From Erwinia_E haradaeae_C (lineage in GTDB: Bacteria > Pseudomonadota > Gammaproteobacteria > Enterobacterales > Enterobacteriaceae): 64,000 bases of DNA. This document shows, piece after piece, positions 1 to 10,336 of this stretch. Location: contig NZ_LR217735.1 of assembly GCF_900698995.1 (NCBI RefSeq), forward strand, positions 558,001 through 622,000, written 5' to 3'. Position 1 is the first letter of the stretch, and each line of letters opens with the position of its first letter. The notes beneath the pieces are model-generated. The model made no database searches. It was not told where the DNA came from and worked only from the letters and a program-made list of their open reading frames with translations. Both the position numbers and the translations under genes were made by a program.

Positions 1-250
1 AATAATATTATATTGTTGAATAAAAGGAAATTAATAACTAAATATTAGAATTTCTTATTATTTTTGAATAGAATAAAGCTTCACAAGCAAAATATAAAAA
101 TATGCAAAAAAATTATAGAGTAATTGAGATTACATTTTTTATTGTTATATTTTTATATTAAAAATATACTTTATGCATTTATAATAAAAATTATAGAAGT
201 TTTTATAATTTAAGATTAAAAATCTTCTTTATATACTGGTGTTTGAAAAG

Positions 251-2830
251 TTATGTATTTCTTTTATTAGAATACTCTTTTATCTCATTAAAATTTAAAT
301 AGCGATAGGTGTCTATAGAAGTGGAGTGAATTATTTTCATAAACATATAGTATTCAGATAAAGTAGGTAATTTGCCTAAAATTGCGGAAATAGTTGCAAG
401 TTCAACAGAAGAAAGAAAGACCTTTGTGTTATTGCCAAGTCGGTTTGGAAAATTTCTCGTAGAAGTAGAAACCACTGTAGTACCATCAGACACACGAGCT
501 TGGTTGCCCATGCACAGTGAACAACCAGGCATCTCAATGCGTGCGCCACTATTTTTAAAAATATTATAATAACCTTCGCGAATCAATTGTATCGCATCCA
601 TTTTTGTTGGGGGAGCTATCCATAAACGGGCTTTTAGAGAGCTTGTTGGTTTGCTTTTTAGTAATTTTCCGGCTGCACGAAAATGACCAATATTAGTCAT
701 ACAGGAACCAATGAATACCTCATTAACAGGGGTCCCTGAAACGTCAGATAGAACGCAGGCATCATCTGGATCATTTGGAGCGCATAAAATCGGTTCTATA
801 ATATTAGATAGATTAATATCTAGCGTTTCAGTATATGACGCATCTACATCTCTTTCCAAAAGATGAGGAAAGCTTAGCCATTCTTCCATGCGATTGATGC
901 GACGTTTGATAGTGCGTGCATTGCCATAACCTTCATTAATCATCCATCTTAACAGTATAATATTAGAATTTAAATATTCTATAACTGAATCTTTACTTAA
1001 TTGAATCACACACCCTGCTGAAGAGCGTTCAGCGGATGCATCTGACAACTCAAATGCTTGTTCTACTTTGAGATCCGGCAGGCCTTCAATTTCCATGAGC
1101 CGACCAGAGAATATATTTTTCTTAATTGGTGTTTTAACAGTTAAAAGGCCTTCTTTAATAGCATAAAATGGAATAGAATGAACAACATCACGTAGAGTAA
1201 TATTTGGCTGTATTTTTCCTGTGAAACGTATCAATACTGATTCTGGCATATCTAGTGGAATTTTTCCAGTAGCAGCGGCAAAGGCAACCAAACCAGAACC
1301 AGCTGGAAAAGAAAGACCAATAGGAAAGCGGGTATGTGAGTCACCACCAGTACCAATAGTATCCGGTAATAGCATACGGTTAAGCCAGCTATGAATAATT
1401 CCATCTCCAGGTCGTAGAGAAATACCACCACGATCCATTATAAAACTTGGCAACGTATCATGAGTTAATAGGTCTATGGGCTTGGGATAAGCTGAGGTGT
1501 GACAAAATGACTGCATAACTAAATCTGCAGAGAAGCTTAGACAGGCTAAATCTTGAAGCTCATCTTTAGTCATTGGCCCAGTAGTATCTTGCGAGCCAAC
1601 GGAAGTTATTTTTGGTTCACAATATGTACCTGGATAAACTCCTTTAATACCACAGGCACGACCTACTATCTTTTGTGCTAAAGAAAAATTTGATTGACTA
1701 TTTTCAAGAGTCTTTAATGCTAAAAATACATCTGAAGGTGGTAGTGATAATACAGCTCTAGCTTTTTCAGTTAAAGAACGTCCAACAATAAGCGCGATAC
1801 GACCTCCTGCACGCACCTCGTCTAATAAAACCTGAGTTTTAAGTGAAAATTTAGCTAATATCTCATTAGTTTGATGGCTGCGAATCTCGCCTTTATATGG
1901 ATAGATATCAATTATATCTCCCATTCTAAGATGTTCTACATGTACTTCGATAGGTAGTGCCCCTGCATCTTCCATGGTATTAAAAAAAATAGGAGCTATA
2001 CTGCCACCAAGACATACTCCACCGCTTTTCTTGTTTGGAACATATGGGATATCCTCTCCTGTAAACCATAGTACTGAGTTTGTAGCTGATTTACGTGACG
2101 AGCCTGTACCCACAATATCACCTACATAAACCAATGGAAAACCTTTCTTTTTTAAATCTTCTATTTGTTTCATAGGACCAATGACACCTTCTTTATCTGG
2201 TTCTATGCCTTTACGAGGATATTTTAACATTGTTAGTGCATGTAATGGAATATCGGGTCGAGACCATGCATCCGTAGCAGGAGATAAATCATCAGTATTA
2301 CTTTCGCCTTCTACTTTAAATACCGTTAATGTAATTTTTTTAGCTAACATTGGGCGCGTGAGAAACCATTCAGCATTAGCCCATGAATGTATAACTTTTT
2401 TAGCGTATATATTTCCTTTTTTTACTTTTTCTTCTACATCATTAAAATGATCAAAGATTAGCAAAGTATGAGATAGACAATCAGCGGCAAGCATGGAGAA
2501 TCTATTATCGTCAAGTAGTCTGAGAAGAATATTGATGTTATAACCTCCTCGCATAGTACCTAAAAGTTTGACTGCTTTTTCTGGAGTAACACAAGAAGAA
2601 GTGGCATGACCTGTTATGATAGATTCTAAAAATGATGCTTTGATATGTGATGTTTCATCAACACCTGGTAGCACTCGATACATTAATAAATTAAGTAGAA
2701 ATTCTTTTTTTTCTGATAAGGGATCTTGTAATAATTTAACTAACTGAGTTACTTGATTCACATTTAAGGGTTTTGGTAGAATCCCTTGAGTTTTACGTTC
2801 GGCAACATGCTTATGGTATTCTGCTAACAT
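251..2830 (-). CDS. acnB: Aconitate hydratase B
   Basis: Bifunctional aconitase/2-methylisocitrate dehydratase of the TCA cycle. About 859 aa, close to the 865 aa of E. coli AcnB and collinear with it. The N-terminal HEAT-like region is followed by the swivel domain and then the catalytic domains. The three [4Fe-4S] cysteines are visible in FIGSCMTN and PGCSLCMGNQAR near the C-terminus. A start 8 codons further upstream is possible, but the internal ATG at 2830 matches the family start (MLAEYHKHVAER) and has GGAGAG 5 nt before it, so I use that. The gene stands alone, with no lpdA or sucAB neighbour. The start codon and ribosome site lie inside a predicted hairpin (2822-2853). Confidence 0.97.
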   Translation of the reverse strand: MLAEYHKHVAERKTQGILPKPLNVNQVTQLVKLLQDPLSEKKEFLLNLLMYRVLPGVDETSHIKASFLESIITGHATSSCVTPEKAVKLLGTMRGGYNINILLRLLDDNRFSMLAADCLSHTLLIFDHFNDVEEKVKKGNIYAKKVIHSWANAEWFLTRPMLAKKITLTVFKVEGESNTDDLSPATDAWSRPDIPLHALTMLKYPRKGIEPDKEGVIGPMKQIEDLKKKGFPLVYVGDIVGTGSSRKSATNSVLWFTGEDIPYVPNKKSGGVCLGGSIAPIFFNTMEDAGALPIEVHVEHLRMGDIIDIYPYKGEIRSHQTNEILAKFSLKTQVLLDEVRAGGRIALIVGRSLTEKARAVLSLPPSDVFLALKTLENSQSNFSLAQKIVGRACGIKGVYPGTYCEPKITSVGSQDTTGPMTKDELQDLACLSFSADLVMQSFCHTSAYPKPIDLLTHDTLPSFIMDRGGISLRPGDGIIHSWLNRMLLPDTIGTGGDSHTRFPIGLSFPAGSGLVAFAAATGKIPLDMPESVLIRFTGKIQPNITLRDVVHSIPFYAIKEGLLTVKTPIKKNIFSGRLMEIEGLPDLKVEQAFELSDASAERSSAGCVIQLSKDSVIEYLNSNIILLRWMINEGYGNARTIKRRINRMEEWLSFPHLLERDVDASYTETLDINLSNIIEPILCAPNDPDDACVLSDVSGTPVNEVFIGSCMTNIGHFRAAGKLLKSKPTSSLKARLWIAPPTKMDAIQLIREGYYNIFKNSGARIEMPGCSLCMGNQARVSDGTTVVSTSTRNFPNRLGNNTKVFLSSVELATISAILGKLPTLSEYYMFMKIIHSTSIDTYRYLNFNEIKEYSNKRNT

Positions 2831-2853
2831 GATGCTCTCCTTGAGAGTTAGCA
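2822..2853 (-). promoter_or_regulatory. Hairpin enclosing acnB ribosome site and start codon
   Basis: On the acnB strand a 7 bp outer stem (TGCTAAC at 2853-2847 with GTTAGCA at 2828-2822) encloses an inner CTCTC/GAGAG stem with a 3 nt loop (2835-2847). The GGAGAG ribosome site is in the inner stem and the ATG (2830-2828) is at the base of the outer stem. This is seen in the sequence; a role in controlling translation is inference. Confidence 0.35.
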
Positions 2854-3306
2854 TATTATAGGTAAAGGTGCTTTACCGTATATATTGTGTTATAAACAGT
2901 ATCAGCATCAGGTAAATATTTTATTTATTCTAAAGAGAATATCTTTGAATATCATGTCAATAATCTCAGGTGAACGAGATAGTAGAATTGCAATTAAACA
3001 TTGAGAATATAATCTATAAAGTAATCAAATTTATTAAGTTATATTAGTTGTTGAATAGATTGGTAATCTATAGATGCCGCGAAAAATTAATACTATAACC
3101 ATAATACTTTTTATCTTAACATTTGAAATTATAAAATATCTTAAAACCTTTTATGATATAAATATCTTAATTGTTAAAATTCTGATTAATTATGATTTAT
3201 TTTAAACCTTAAGATCATGAAAGAAAGTACAGAACAAATATATTTTATATCTTTTAACAGATATCATATTACTTATATCAAGAATCTTTAAAATATACAG
3301 AAATTA
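2831..3306. other. Gene-free AT-rich spacer, acnB to gmhA
   Basis: About 480 bp upstream of acnB and downstream of gmhA (both minus strand). The acnB promoter must lie here. No open frame of useful length, tRNA-like fold or repeat was recognised. Confidence 0.6.
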
Positions 3307-3906
3307 TCATACGGTAATTATAGAGTGTTTTCTTGTCATTTCTTTTTCAATTAGTAATATAAGAATATGAATAATTTTAATATGAATTTCTTGGATACGA
3401 TCAGAATAACCAATATGAGGAACACGGATCACTACATCTACCATATCATTGATTTGACTGATTTTATAACCTGTTAACATGATAATTTTCATACCTTGTA
3501 AATAAGCACATTGGACTGCTTTTATGATATTTTTTGAAGTACCTGAAGTTGATATTCCCATTAAAATATCCCCGGGTTTGCCTACAGCTTCAATATATCG
3601 AGAAAACACATGATCGTAACCAAAATCATTACTCACGCAAGAAAAATGACCAACATCAGAAATAGAGATCGCTGGATATCCTGGACGATTTTCGCGGTAA
3701 CGACCAGTTAACTCTTCTGCAAAGTGTATTGAATCACAATGCGATCCTCCATTACCACAAGATAAGACTTTACCTCCAGATTTAAAAGTATCAGCCAATA
3801 ATATACCTGCTAACTGAATTGCTTCAAGATTTTCTTTATGACTAAGAAATGCATTTAATGTTTTTGATGCTTGTTGCAATTCATTACGAATCATATCTTG
3901 ATACAT
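3307..3906 (-). CDS. gmhA: Sedoheptulose 7-phosphate isomerase
   Basis: Makes D-glycero-D-manno-heptose 7-phosphate, the first step towards ADP-heptose for the LPS inner core. 199 aa; E. coli GmhA (LpcA) has 192. It is a single SIS domain, with family motifs SCGNGGSHCDSIHFAEELTG near residue 50 and a C-terminal helix QEIHIKIIHILI carrying the catalytic His. The extra length is a short C-terminal tail (RKHSIITV). The start has a strong GGGGG ribosome site. With kdsA and lpxC in this window it indicates that a core-bearing LPS is still made. Confidence 0.96.
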   Translation of the reverse strand: MYQDMIRNELQQASKTLNAFLSHKENLEAIQLAGILLADTFKSGGKVLSCGNGGSHCDSIHFAEELTGRYRENRPGYPAISISDVGHFSCVSNDFGYDHVFSRYIEAVGKPGDILMGISTSGTSKNIIKAVQCAYLQGMKIIMLTGYKISQINDMVDVVIRVPHIGYSDRIQEIHIKIIHILILLIEKEMTRKHSIITV

Positions 3907-4801
3907 TTAACCCCCTTCCATTAGGAATAATTTCAGTAATATCAAACTATGATCACAAATATGATAATAACATTTTAATCATGCGCAGGAAATTCAATAT
4001 ATATAGGAGTTTTATAATGGGTTGTCTTACTTTAAGATAATTATCACAAGTATGACATTTAAAAAAATCTATATCAAATATATAAACTTACAAAGATTAG
4101 CGCCAGATAATATAAAATCTATTCCTTAATCTTACTTCTAATATTTTTATTAAAGATTATTTTGGATGTGAGATGATTATCTGTAGAAATAAACACGCTT
4201 GTATAATTTTTAAATAATATAGATAATGAGATCATAGAAGAATTCTTTCTCTATGCAGAGATGAGATTGATTTTTTTCTATATCGAAGGCAATATCTAGT
4301 TTGTTATTCAATATTTTAGATATTTTATTAGGTTAGTTAAAGGTTTGTTCTATGAATTTTTAAATCTGGAATATTAATGATTGTATTATTCTCTTTTTGT
4401 AAAAGCATTAATGCATTATCAAATATGTATATTTATAAAAAAGGTTATCTAGAATGTCACACTTCAATTACATTACGAGTATAATTAGAATTTTTTTCAT
4501 TAAATTTTAGTATTGACATGAATATACAAGAATTAAGGATTTTAATTTTATTGATTTTACAGTTTTACAAAAAATATGCTATTTAAATAAATAGTTGTGG
4601 ACATTTTAGTATTTAAAATACTAATTAATACAGTTATCTATTACTTTATTAAGTTAATTCAGGTATATATTTATTAAATCATAATATAATGTGTTATGTT
4701 ATGTTAGGTTATGTTTCTTTATTTAAAACTAAATATGATAAATTCTATTCAAAAGATAGATGTTATTCAGAAAAAAATTACATAAAAGTAACAGGTCATT
4801 T
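3907..4801. other. Gene-free spacer between divergent gmhA and accD
   Basis: About 890 bp, AT-rich. It must hold the promoters of gmhA and accD. A short run of GTTAT/GTTAG repeats lies at about 4691-4713. A 63-codon open frame at 3849-4040 overlaps the gmhA start and resembles nothing, so it is not called. Confidence 0.6.
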
Positions 4802-5716
4802 ATGAGCTGGATTGAGCGAATTTTTTCTACAAGGAGACTTACCCCGTCGCGTAAAGCGCATATCCCTGAAGGAGTATGGACTAAATGTCATAGCTGTAGT
4901 CAAGTTCTATACCGCGCTGAATTAGAACGTAATCTCAATGTTTGTCCAAAATGTGATCATCATATGAGAATGCATGCTCGAGATCGTCTGCATAGTCTAT
5001 TAGATCCGGGCTCATTATGTGAGCTAGCGATAGAGCTAGAGCCTAAAGATATTCTAAAATTTAGAGATTCTAAAAAATATAAAGATCGTCTGATCTCTGC
5101 TCAGAAAGCTACTAGAGAAAAGGATGCCTTGATACTAATGAAGGGCACTATACATAGTATACCAGTTATTGCAGCAGCGTTTGAGTTTTTATTTATGGGT
5201 GGATCGATGGGTTCCGTAGTTGGTGAACGTTTTGTACGCGGAGTAGAGCAAGCTATAAAAGATCACTGTCCAATGATTTGTTTTTCTGCTTCTGGCGGAG
5301 CGAGAATGCAGGAGGCGCTAATATCTCTTATGCAAATGGCTAAAACTAGCGCAGCTCTTGCAAAATTACAAGAGAATAGTTTACCATATATTTCAGTTCT
5401 AACAGATCCAACCATGGGTGGAGTGTCCGCTAGTCTTGCAATGCTTGGAGATCTTAATATTGCTGAACCAAAAGCGTTAATTGGTTTTGCAGGTCCTCGT
5501 GTTATTGAGCAGACACTCCATGAAACCTTACCAGCTGGATTTCAAAGAAGCGAGTTTTTACTTGAGAAAGGTGCAATTGATATGATATTGCGTCGTCCAA
5601 TTATGCGTTTTAAATTAGCATGTATTCTTGCGAAGATGATGAATCTTCCAGTGCCAGAGACCGAGAATAAGAACACTAGTGTGACTGAAAGGGTGAAACC
5701 AGGCGAAAGAGAGTGA
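4802..5716 (+). CDS. accD: Acetyl-CoA carboxylase carboxyltransferase, beta subunit
   Basis: With AccA it transfers the carboxyl group from biotin-BCCP to acetyl-CoA, giving malonyl-CoA for fatty acid synthesis. 304 aa, the E. coli length. The N-terminal zinc ribbon has four cysteines (CHSC...CPKC, about residues 24-46), followed by the crotonase-like carboxyltransferase fold with SASGGARMQEAL and GGVSASLAMLGD. An open frame begins 14 codons earlier, but MSWIERI is the family start and has AGGT upstream. accD is followed after 66 bp by folC, as in E. coli. Confidence 0.97.
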   Translation: MSWIERIFSTRRLTPSRKAHIPEGVWTKCHSCSQVLYRAELERNLNVCPKCDHHMRMHARDRLHSLLDPGSLCELAIELEPKDILKFRDSKKYKDRLISAQKATREKDALILMKGTIHSIPVIAAAFEFLFMGGSMGSVVGERFVRGVEQAIKDHCPMICFSASGGARMQEALISLMQMAKTSAALAKLQENSLPYISVLTDPTMGGVSASLAMLGDLNIAEPKALIGFAGPRVIEQTLHETLPAGFQRSEFLLEKGAIDMILRRPIMRFKLACILAKMMNLPVPETENKNTSVTERVKPGERE

Positions 5717-5782
5717 AAAATTTATATAATATTATAAACATAATTTAGTTATTAATGTAATAAAAATATTAATGGACGCTTT

Positions 5783-7024
5783 TTGAAAACTAAATTAACA
5801 CTAAATGAATGGTTACATTATATTCAAAATTTACATGCTCAACCAATTGATCTAAGGATTGAACGTGTTAAACATGTTGCTATTGTTCTAAATCTTCTAA
5901 ATCCTGCTCCTATTGTATTTACTGTTGGCGGAACCAATGGAAAGGGTACTACTTGTCGGGCTATAGAGCTTGTTTTATTAGCCTCAGGTTATAAGGTAGG
6001 AGTCTATAATTCTCCACATCTTATGCATTATATTGAACGTATACGAATCTGCGGGAGGGAAGTAACAGAAGAAGAACTGATTACATCATTTTCAGTAGTT
6101 GAAATGGGACGTAAAAATATTTCGCTAACTTATTTTGAATTTGGAACGTTGTCCGCTCTATGGCTATTTAGAGAGGCAAAATTAGATATCATTATCCTAG
6201 AAGTTGGTCTGGGTGGTCGGTTAGATGCTACAAACATTATTGATTCAGATATAGCTATAATTACAAGTATTGCACTTGATCACACGACGTGGTTAGGGTC
6301 GGATCGTGAAAGTATTGGTCGAGAGAAGGCTGGTATATTTCGCACTGGTAAACCGGCGGTAGTTGGTGATCCAGATATGCCTAATTCTATTAGAAAAGTA
6401 GCGCAATATACAGGAGCAAAGCTACATCAAAGAAATCGTGACTGGTCTTATAGTGTCGCCGATAATCATTGGGAATTTGAAGATGTTAATGGAAAGATTA
6501 ACTTGATTCCGTTACCAAAAATACCTATAGATAATGCAGCTACTGCTATTGCAGCAATACGTATATCACAGATAAAAGTTCATGACGTGATAATTTGTCA
6601 TGTGTTTCGACAAGTTACTCTTCCGGGTAGATTTCAGATAGTATCCGAATCTCCTCGAGTTATTTTTGATGTAGCGCATAATCCTCACGCAGCACATTAT
6701 TTATCTCAGCAACTTCAAAAAATAAAACAACACGCGAAAGTGCATGCAGTAGTAGGAATGCGCCAAGATAAAGATATTTCTAACACCTTGAATTGTTTGG
6801 TATCACAGGTAGATTACTGGTACTGCGCATCACTAATACAACCTTGTGGAAGTAGTGCTACTCATATCATGTCTTATCTTAAAAAAGCAACCTGTTTTAA
6901 ATCAGTCTCCAGTGCATGGCGTCATGCGTTAGAAAATGCTAATCCACTGGATACTATCATTGTTTTTGGATCTTTTCATACTGTCTCTGAGGTAATGACT
7001 GCCCGTCTTATGACATATATCTAA
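5783..7024 (+). CDS. folC: Dihydrofolate/folylpolyglutamate synthase
   Basis: ATP-dependent ligase that joins glutamate to dihydropteroate and then polyglutamylates folates. 413 aa; E. coli FolC has 422. Mur-ligase fold with P-loop GTNGKGTTCR near residue 50 and the motifs LEVGLGGRLDATN and FDVAHNPHA. The start is TTG at 5783: the only nearby ATG (5772) is in another frame and stops after four codons. The alignment with E. coli begins at once (TLNEWLHYIQNLH), so the N-terminus is about 10 residues shorter. Downstream, the E. coli neighbours dedD, cvpA and purF are absent. Confidence 0.96.
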   Translation: MKTKLTLNEWLHYIQNLHAQPIDLRIERVKHVAIVLNLLNPAPIVFTVGGTNGKGTTCRAIELVLLASGYKVGVYNSPHLMHYIERIRICGREVTEEELITSFSVVEMGRKNISLTYFEFGTLSALWLFREAKLDIIILEVGLGGRLDATNIIDSDIAIITSIALDHTTWLGSDRESIGREKAGIFRTGKPAVVGDPDMPNSIRKVAQYTGAKLHQRNRDWSYSVADNHWEFEDVNGKINLIPLPKIPIDNAATAIAAIRISQIKVHDVIICHVFRQVTLPGRFQIVSESPRVIFDVAHNPHAAHYLSQQLQKIKQHAKVHAVVGMRQDKDISNTLNCLVSQVDYWYCASLIQPCGSSATHIMSYLKKATCFKSVSSAWRHALENANPLDTIIVFGSFHTVSEVMTARLMTYI

Positions 7025-7728
7025 ATATTTCGCACTAAATAGCAATTAGAAATATGCGTAACGTATAACACCACAGAACTTATAATAAGTAATTTTTATA
7101 TTGTCAGTATTAGAATAAGTATTCTAGATCATATCTACTTGCTGCATAAGTTTTTAATGCAGAATCTTATAATTAAAGATTAAGAGACTGGTAATTTTGT
7201 CATATCTAATCAGGTTAAATCAAGTATAGCATGTATGAAATAAATATTTTATAAAAATAAGAACATGATAATCTATTAAAGATCAATATAATATTGATCT
7301 AATCTTAAAATTAAGGTATTAAAATAAATATTTTGATACCTTATAAATCAACAGAGGATTTGTTTTCTCTATATGCTATATTAAATCCTTGGTAACATTA
7401 AAAGCTACTCAATTTTTAACTTAAAACATAAAATTTTATCATTACATTTATATAGTTTTAATATTTTGAACAAAATAAAAAACCTTTAAAATTTGTTATT
7501 TTTGGCCAATCAATAATGTAAAACCCATCAGTCAAGAACTATTAACATGCAATATGCTATTGAAGCATCTTATTAGTTTAGGTTATTAGTGCTTCAAGCT
7601 ATACTGCTAGTATCTATCAAAACAGATTATCTCAAAACCCTTTGCTTTGTGATTATGATACCGAGATGGTAAATTTTCATTTATTGCAATAAAAGATTCA
7701 TGGATTCATAAATGAGGAGAGTATTATA
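7025..7728. other. Gene-free spacer, folC to adk
   Basis: About 700 bp without a credible gene. It contains a small inverted repeat CTGCAT/ATGCAG (7142-7162, 9 nt loop) and an 8 bp inverted repeat TTGAAGCA/TGCTTCAA (7560-7597, 22 nt loop). Neither has a T-run that would make it a clear terminator. Confidence 0.55.
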
Positions 7729-8373
7729 ATGCGCATTATTCTACTTGGGCCACCTGGATCAGGAAAGGGAACTCAGGCTAATTTTATTACAAGTCAATAT
7801 AGTATTCCAATTGTCTCGACAGGTGAGATATTACGTACTGCTGTAAAATATGACTTAAATCTTGGAAGACAGATTCAGAAAATTATGGATGCTGGAAGGT
7901 TGGTTACTGAAGACACTGTTATTACTTTAGTAAAGAAACGCCTAGCTCAAGTAGATTGTCGCACAGGTTTTTTATTAGATGGTTTTCCTCGTACTATTTT
8001 TCAAGCGCATGCTATGAAAGCATTAGGTATTAAGGTTGATTATATTTTAGAATTTCAGGTTCCAGATGCATTAATTATTGAAAGACTCACCGGTCGTCAA
8101 ATACACGAAAGATCAGGTCGAATTTATCATACACAATTTAATCCACCAAAAACTTCAGGAAAAGATGACATAACTGGTGAGCCATTAATGATGCGTAACG
8201 ATGATCAAAGAGAAACGATTTACCAACGATTAACTGAATATCATCAAAGAACCGCGCCTCTGATAAAATACTATACTGCAGAAACTTTAATGGATAATAC
8301 GAGGTATCATCAACTTGATGGTACACTGCCAATGACGATACTAAAAGAAATAATTTCAAATATTCTTGATTGA
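7729..8373 (+). CDS. adk: Adenylate kinase
   Basis: Interconverts ATP + AMP and 2 ADP. 214 aa, identical in length to E. coli Adk. P-loop GPPGSGKGTQ at residues 7-16, NMP-binding STGEILR, LDGFPRT, and the long LID form that lacks zinc-binding cysteines (HERSGRIYHTQFNPPK). GAGGAGAG lies ahead of the ATG. The E. coli neighbours htpG and hemH are not here, so it is monocistronic. A weak A/T-only hairpin (ATTAAA/TTTAAT, 8382-8397) followed by a T-rich run may end the transcript. Confidence 0.98.
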   Translation: MRIILLGPPGSGKGTQANFITSQYSIPIVSTGEILRTAVKYDLNLGRQIQKIMDAGRLVTEDTVITLVKKRLAQVDCRTGFLLDGFPRTIFQAHAMKALGIKVDYILEFQVPDALIIERLTGRQIHERSGRIYHTQFNPPKTSGKDDITGEPLMMRNDDQRETIYQRLTEYHQRTAPLIKYYTAETLMDNTRYHQLDGTLPMTILKEIISNILD

Positions 8374-9472
8374 TTCAGTTAATTAAAGTAATTTAATATT
8401 TTTTATTATTTTGATAATTATTCAATATGATCACTGTATGTAAAAATCTAAATTTTTATAATATCTATTATTATTTATAAAAAATCTTCCTTTATTAATC
8501 ATATCCTATAATTAAGTTTTATTATTTTTTGATAGAGAAAGTAAAATATCTTATTTATCATCACTTTATTATATATATATTATAAAAATAATATCATTTA
8601 TGATGTTTTTATAGTAACTTATATTATTTGTTATATAAGTTAATTTTTGGAGTTTTTATAAAAAATATAGCTTAACTATACTATAGTATGTTACTTATTA
8701 AGTATAAGCATATAGCTAAATTGTACAAAATGCTAATCTAATAAATTTACTAAGATTTACTAAGTGAGTATTTAAAAAATTCAGTAAAATTATTATTTTT
8801 TGGTCAAAAATAGGTACATCAAAAATATTGTTAAACTATGTTTTTATTATTAATATGATAAATCTGATTTATTTTTATTTTTTTTGATCATAAAATATAA
8901 ATAATATCACCTATAATTATATATTCCGCTTACTTATCATATATCGCTGATGTTTTCTTCTAAATATTCTATTCACCTTAGTTTTTGTACCTTATACTAT
9001 ATATGATAGGGTAAGTTATATTTAACATAAGATATATAAAAATTTGCTTTATTATTGATTGTGTTTCAAGATAGGATTAGAAATCAGGTTTTATTACTAT
9101 CAGTTTTATAATAAAATATTACAGTTACAAGTTTCAATGAGAATTGGATATATAGCCGATATATTAGATATCAGTAATCATTTGTATATAGAGATAAAAG
9201 ATTCATGATAATTGATATTTTTAAAAATATCTGCATATCTGAAGATAGTAATACAAATCTCTATATTAAATATATTTCGTAATTGATATGAATTTTTATC
9301 GAGTAAGAATATTCTTTAATATCTTTAGATAAATATTTAAAAAATAAAAGCTCTAAAAAATAATTATAAGATATCTTATCTTAAGATAAATATTGAATAA
9401 TTTTATATAAAAATTTTAAATAGCGATCAATTTCATTAGTTACAATTTATAATTATTATATGCTAAGTTAAA

Positions 9473-9520
9473 AATAAAATAAAATAAAATAAAATTTTTA
9501 TTTTATTTTACATAACCAAA
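9473..9520. repeat. (AAAAT)n / (ATTTT)n inverted simple repeat
   Basis: Several AAAAT units run directly into several ATTTT units, so the segment can fold back on itself. This is low-complexity AT sequence, probably from replication slippage. Confidence 0.7.
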
Positions 9521-10121
9521 TTATTTATTTTAAATGCTATACTACATACAAGTTAATAAATTATACATTTTATGATAAATAATTTTATCAGTTCTTACGG
9601 CAATCGTCTTGTTTAAAAAAAAACAAAGAAAATACTTTATAATATATCTACCTATATAATCACATGAATACTAAAATTTATATTTTTGCTAGCTTTATTC
9701 AGTGTGTTATCTATTATCGGTATAAATATATTTATATTACTTCCGAAAGCAGAATGATCATCGCTTAAGAGTTAAAACAGTATAGATATAATCTAATTGC
9801 TGAAATTATGCATTAAAATAAATTAAAAATATTATATACATGGTATATATAAAATTTATATGATAATCATTGGATTTTCGCAGAAAAAATCTTGATAGAT
9901 CATAAGAGTTTTAAAACTCCTGAACGATATGTATCTATATGTTTATCTTAATTGATATTAAATAACAAAGATCCTATTAATTTAATTAATAGTTACATAT
10001 TATAGTCTTATTTTTTTATTTGATGTTTTATTAGTGATAATTTATATATATTTTTAAATAAAAATTTATATATATTATTTTTTTTGCAAAATAGCTTATT
10101 ATTTTAAATAAATATAAAACC

Positions 10122-10176
10122 GTCTAAAAGACCGATATTTATCATGTCTTTTAGACCGATAGAGATTATGTCTTTT
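10122..10176. repeat. 11 bp hairpin within a 24 nt tandem duplication
   Basis: GTCTAAAAGAC (10122-10132) and GTCTTTTAGAC (10146-10156) are perfect inverted repeats. The block 10129-10152 is repeated at 10153-10176 with 4 mismatches in 24, so a second GTCTTTT follows. A T-run comes directly after (10172-10176), so the element may work as a terminator, or it may be the fossil of one. It lies about 160 bp upstream of coaA with no gene close upstream on either strand. Confidence 0.6.
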
Positions 10177-10336
10177 TAAAAAATTTTGTTCTTTATTCTG
10201 AATAATTTGTAACTTATTTTTTATAAAGTTATTTGTGTTATATAATTTATAGTGATTAGAACTAATATTTAGTTACTAAGTTGTTGGTAAAATTGTTTCA
10301 ATTTATACTAGTAGCACATGTGAGAATAAAAACTCT

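Larger units (their letters stand above)
8374..10336. other. Long gene-free region, adk to coaA
   Basis: Nearly 2 kb of very AT-rich DNA with no credible gene on either strand. It contains an (AAAAT)n run forming an inverted repeat with its complement (about 9473-9520), a 14 nt palindrome GAGTTTTAAAACTC (9906-9919), and the hairpin plus 24 nt tandem repeat at 10122-10176. It is most likely the remains of deleted genes. Confidence 0.6.

Noticed and set aside
3849..4040. 63-codon open frame overlapping the gmhA start
   Set aside because: Mostly antisense to gmhA and its leader; no support.
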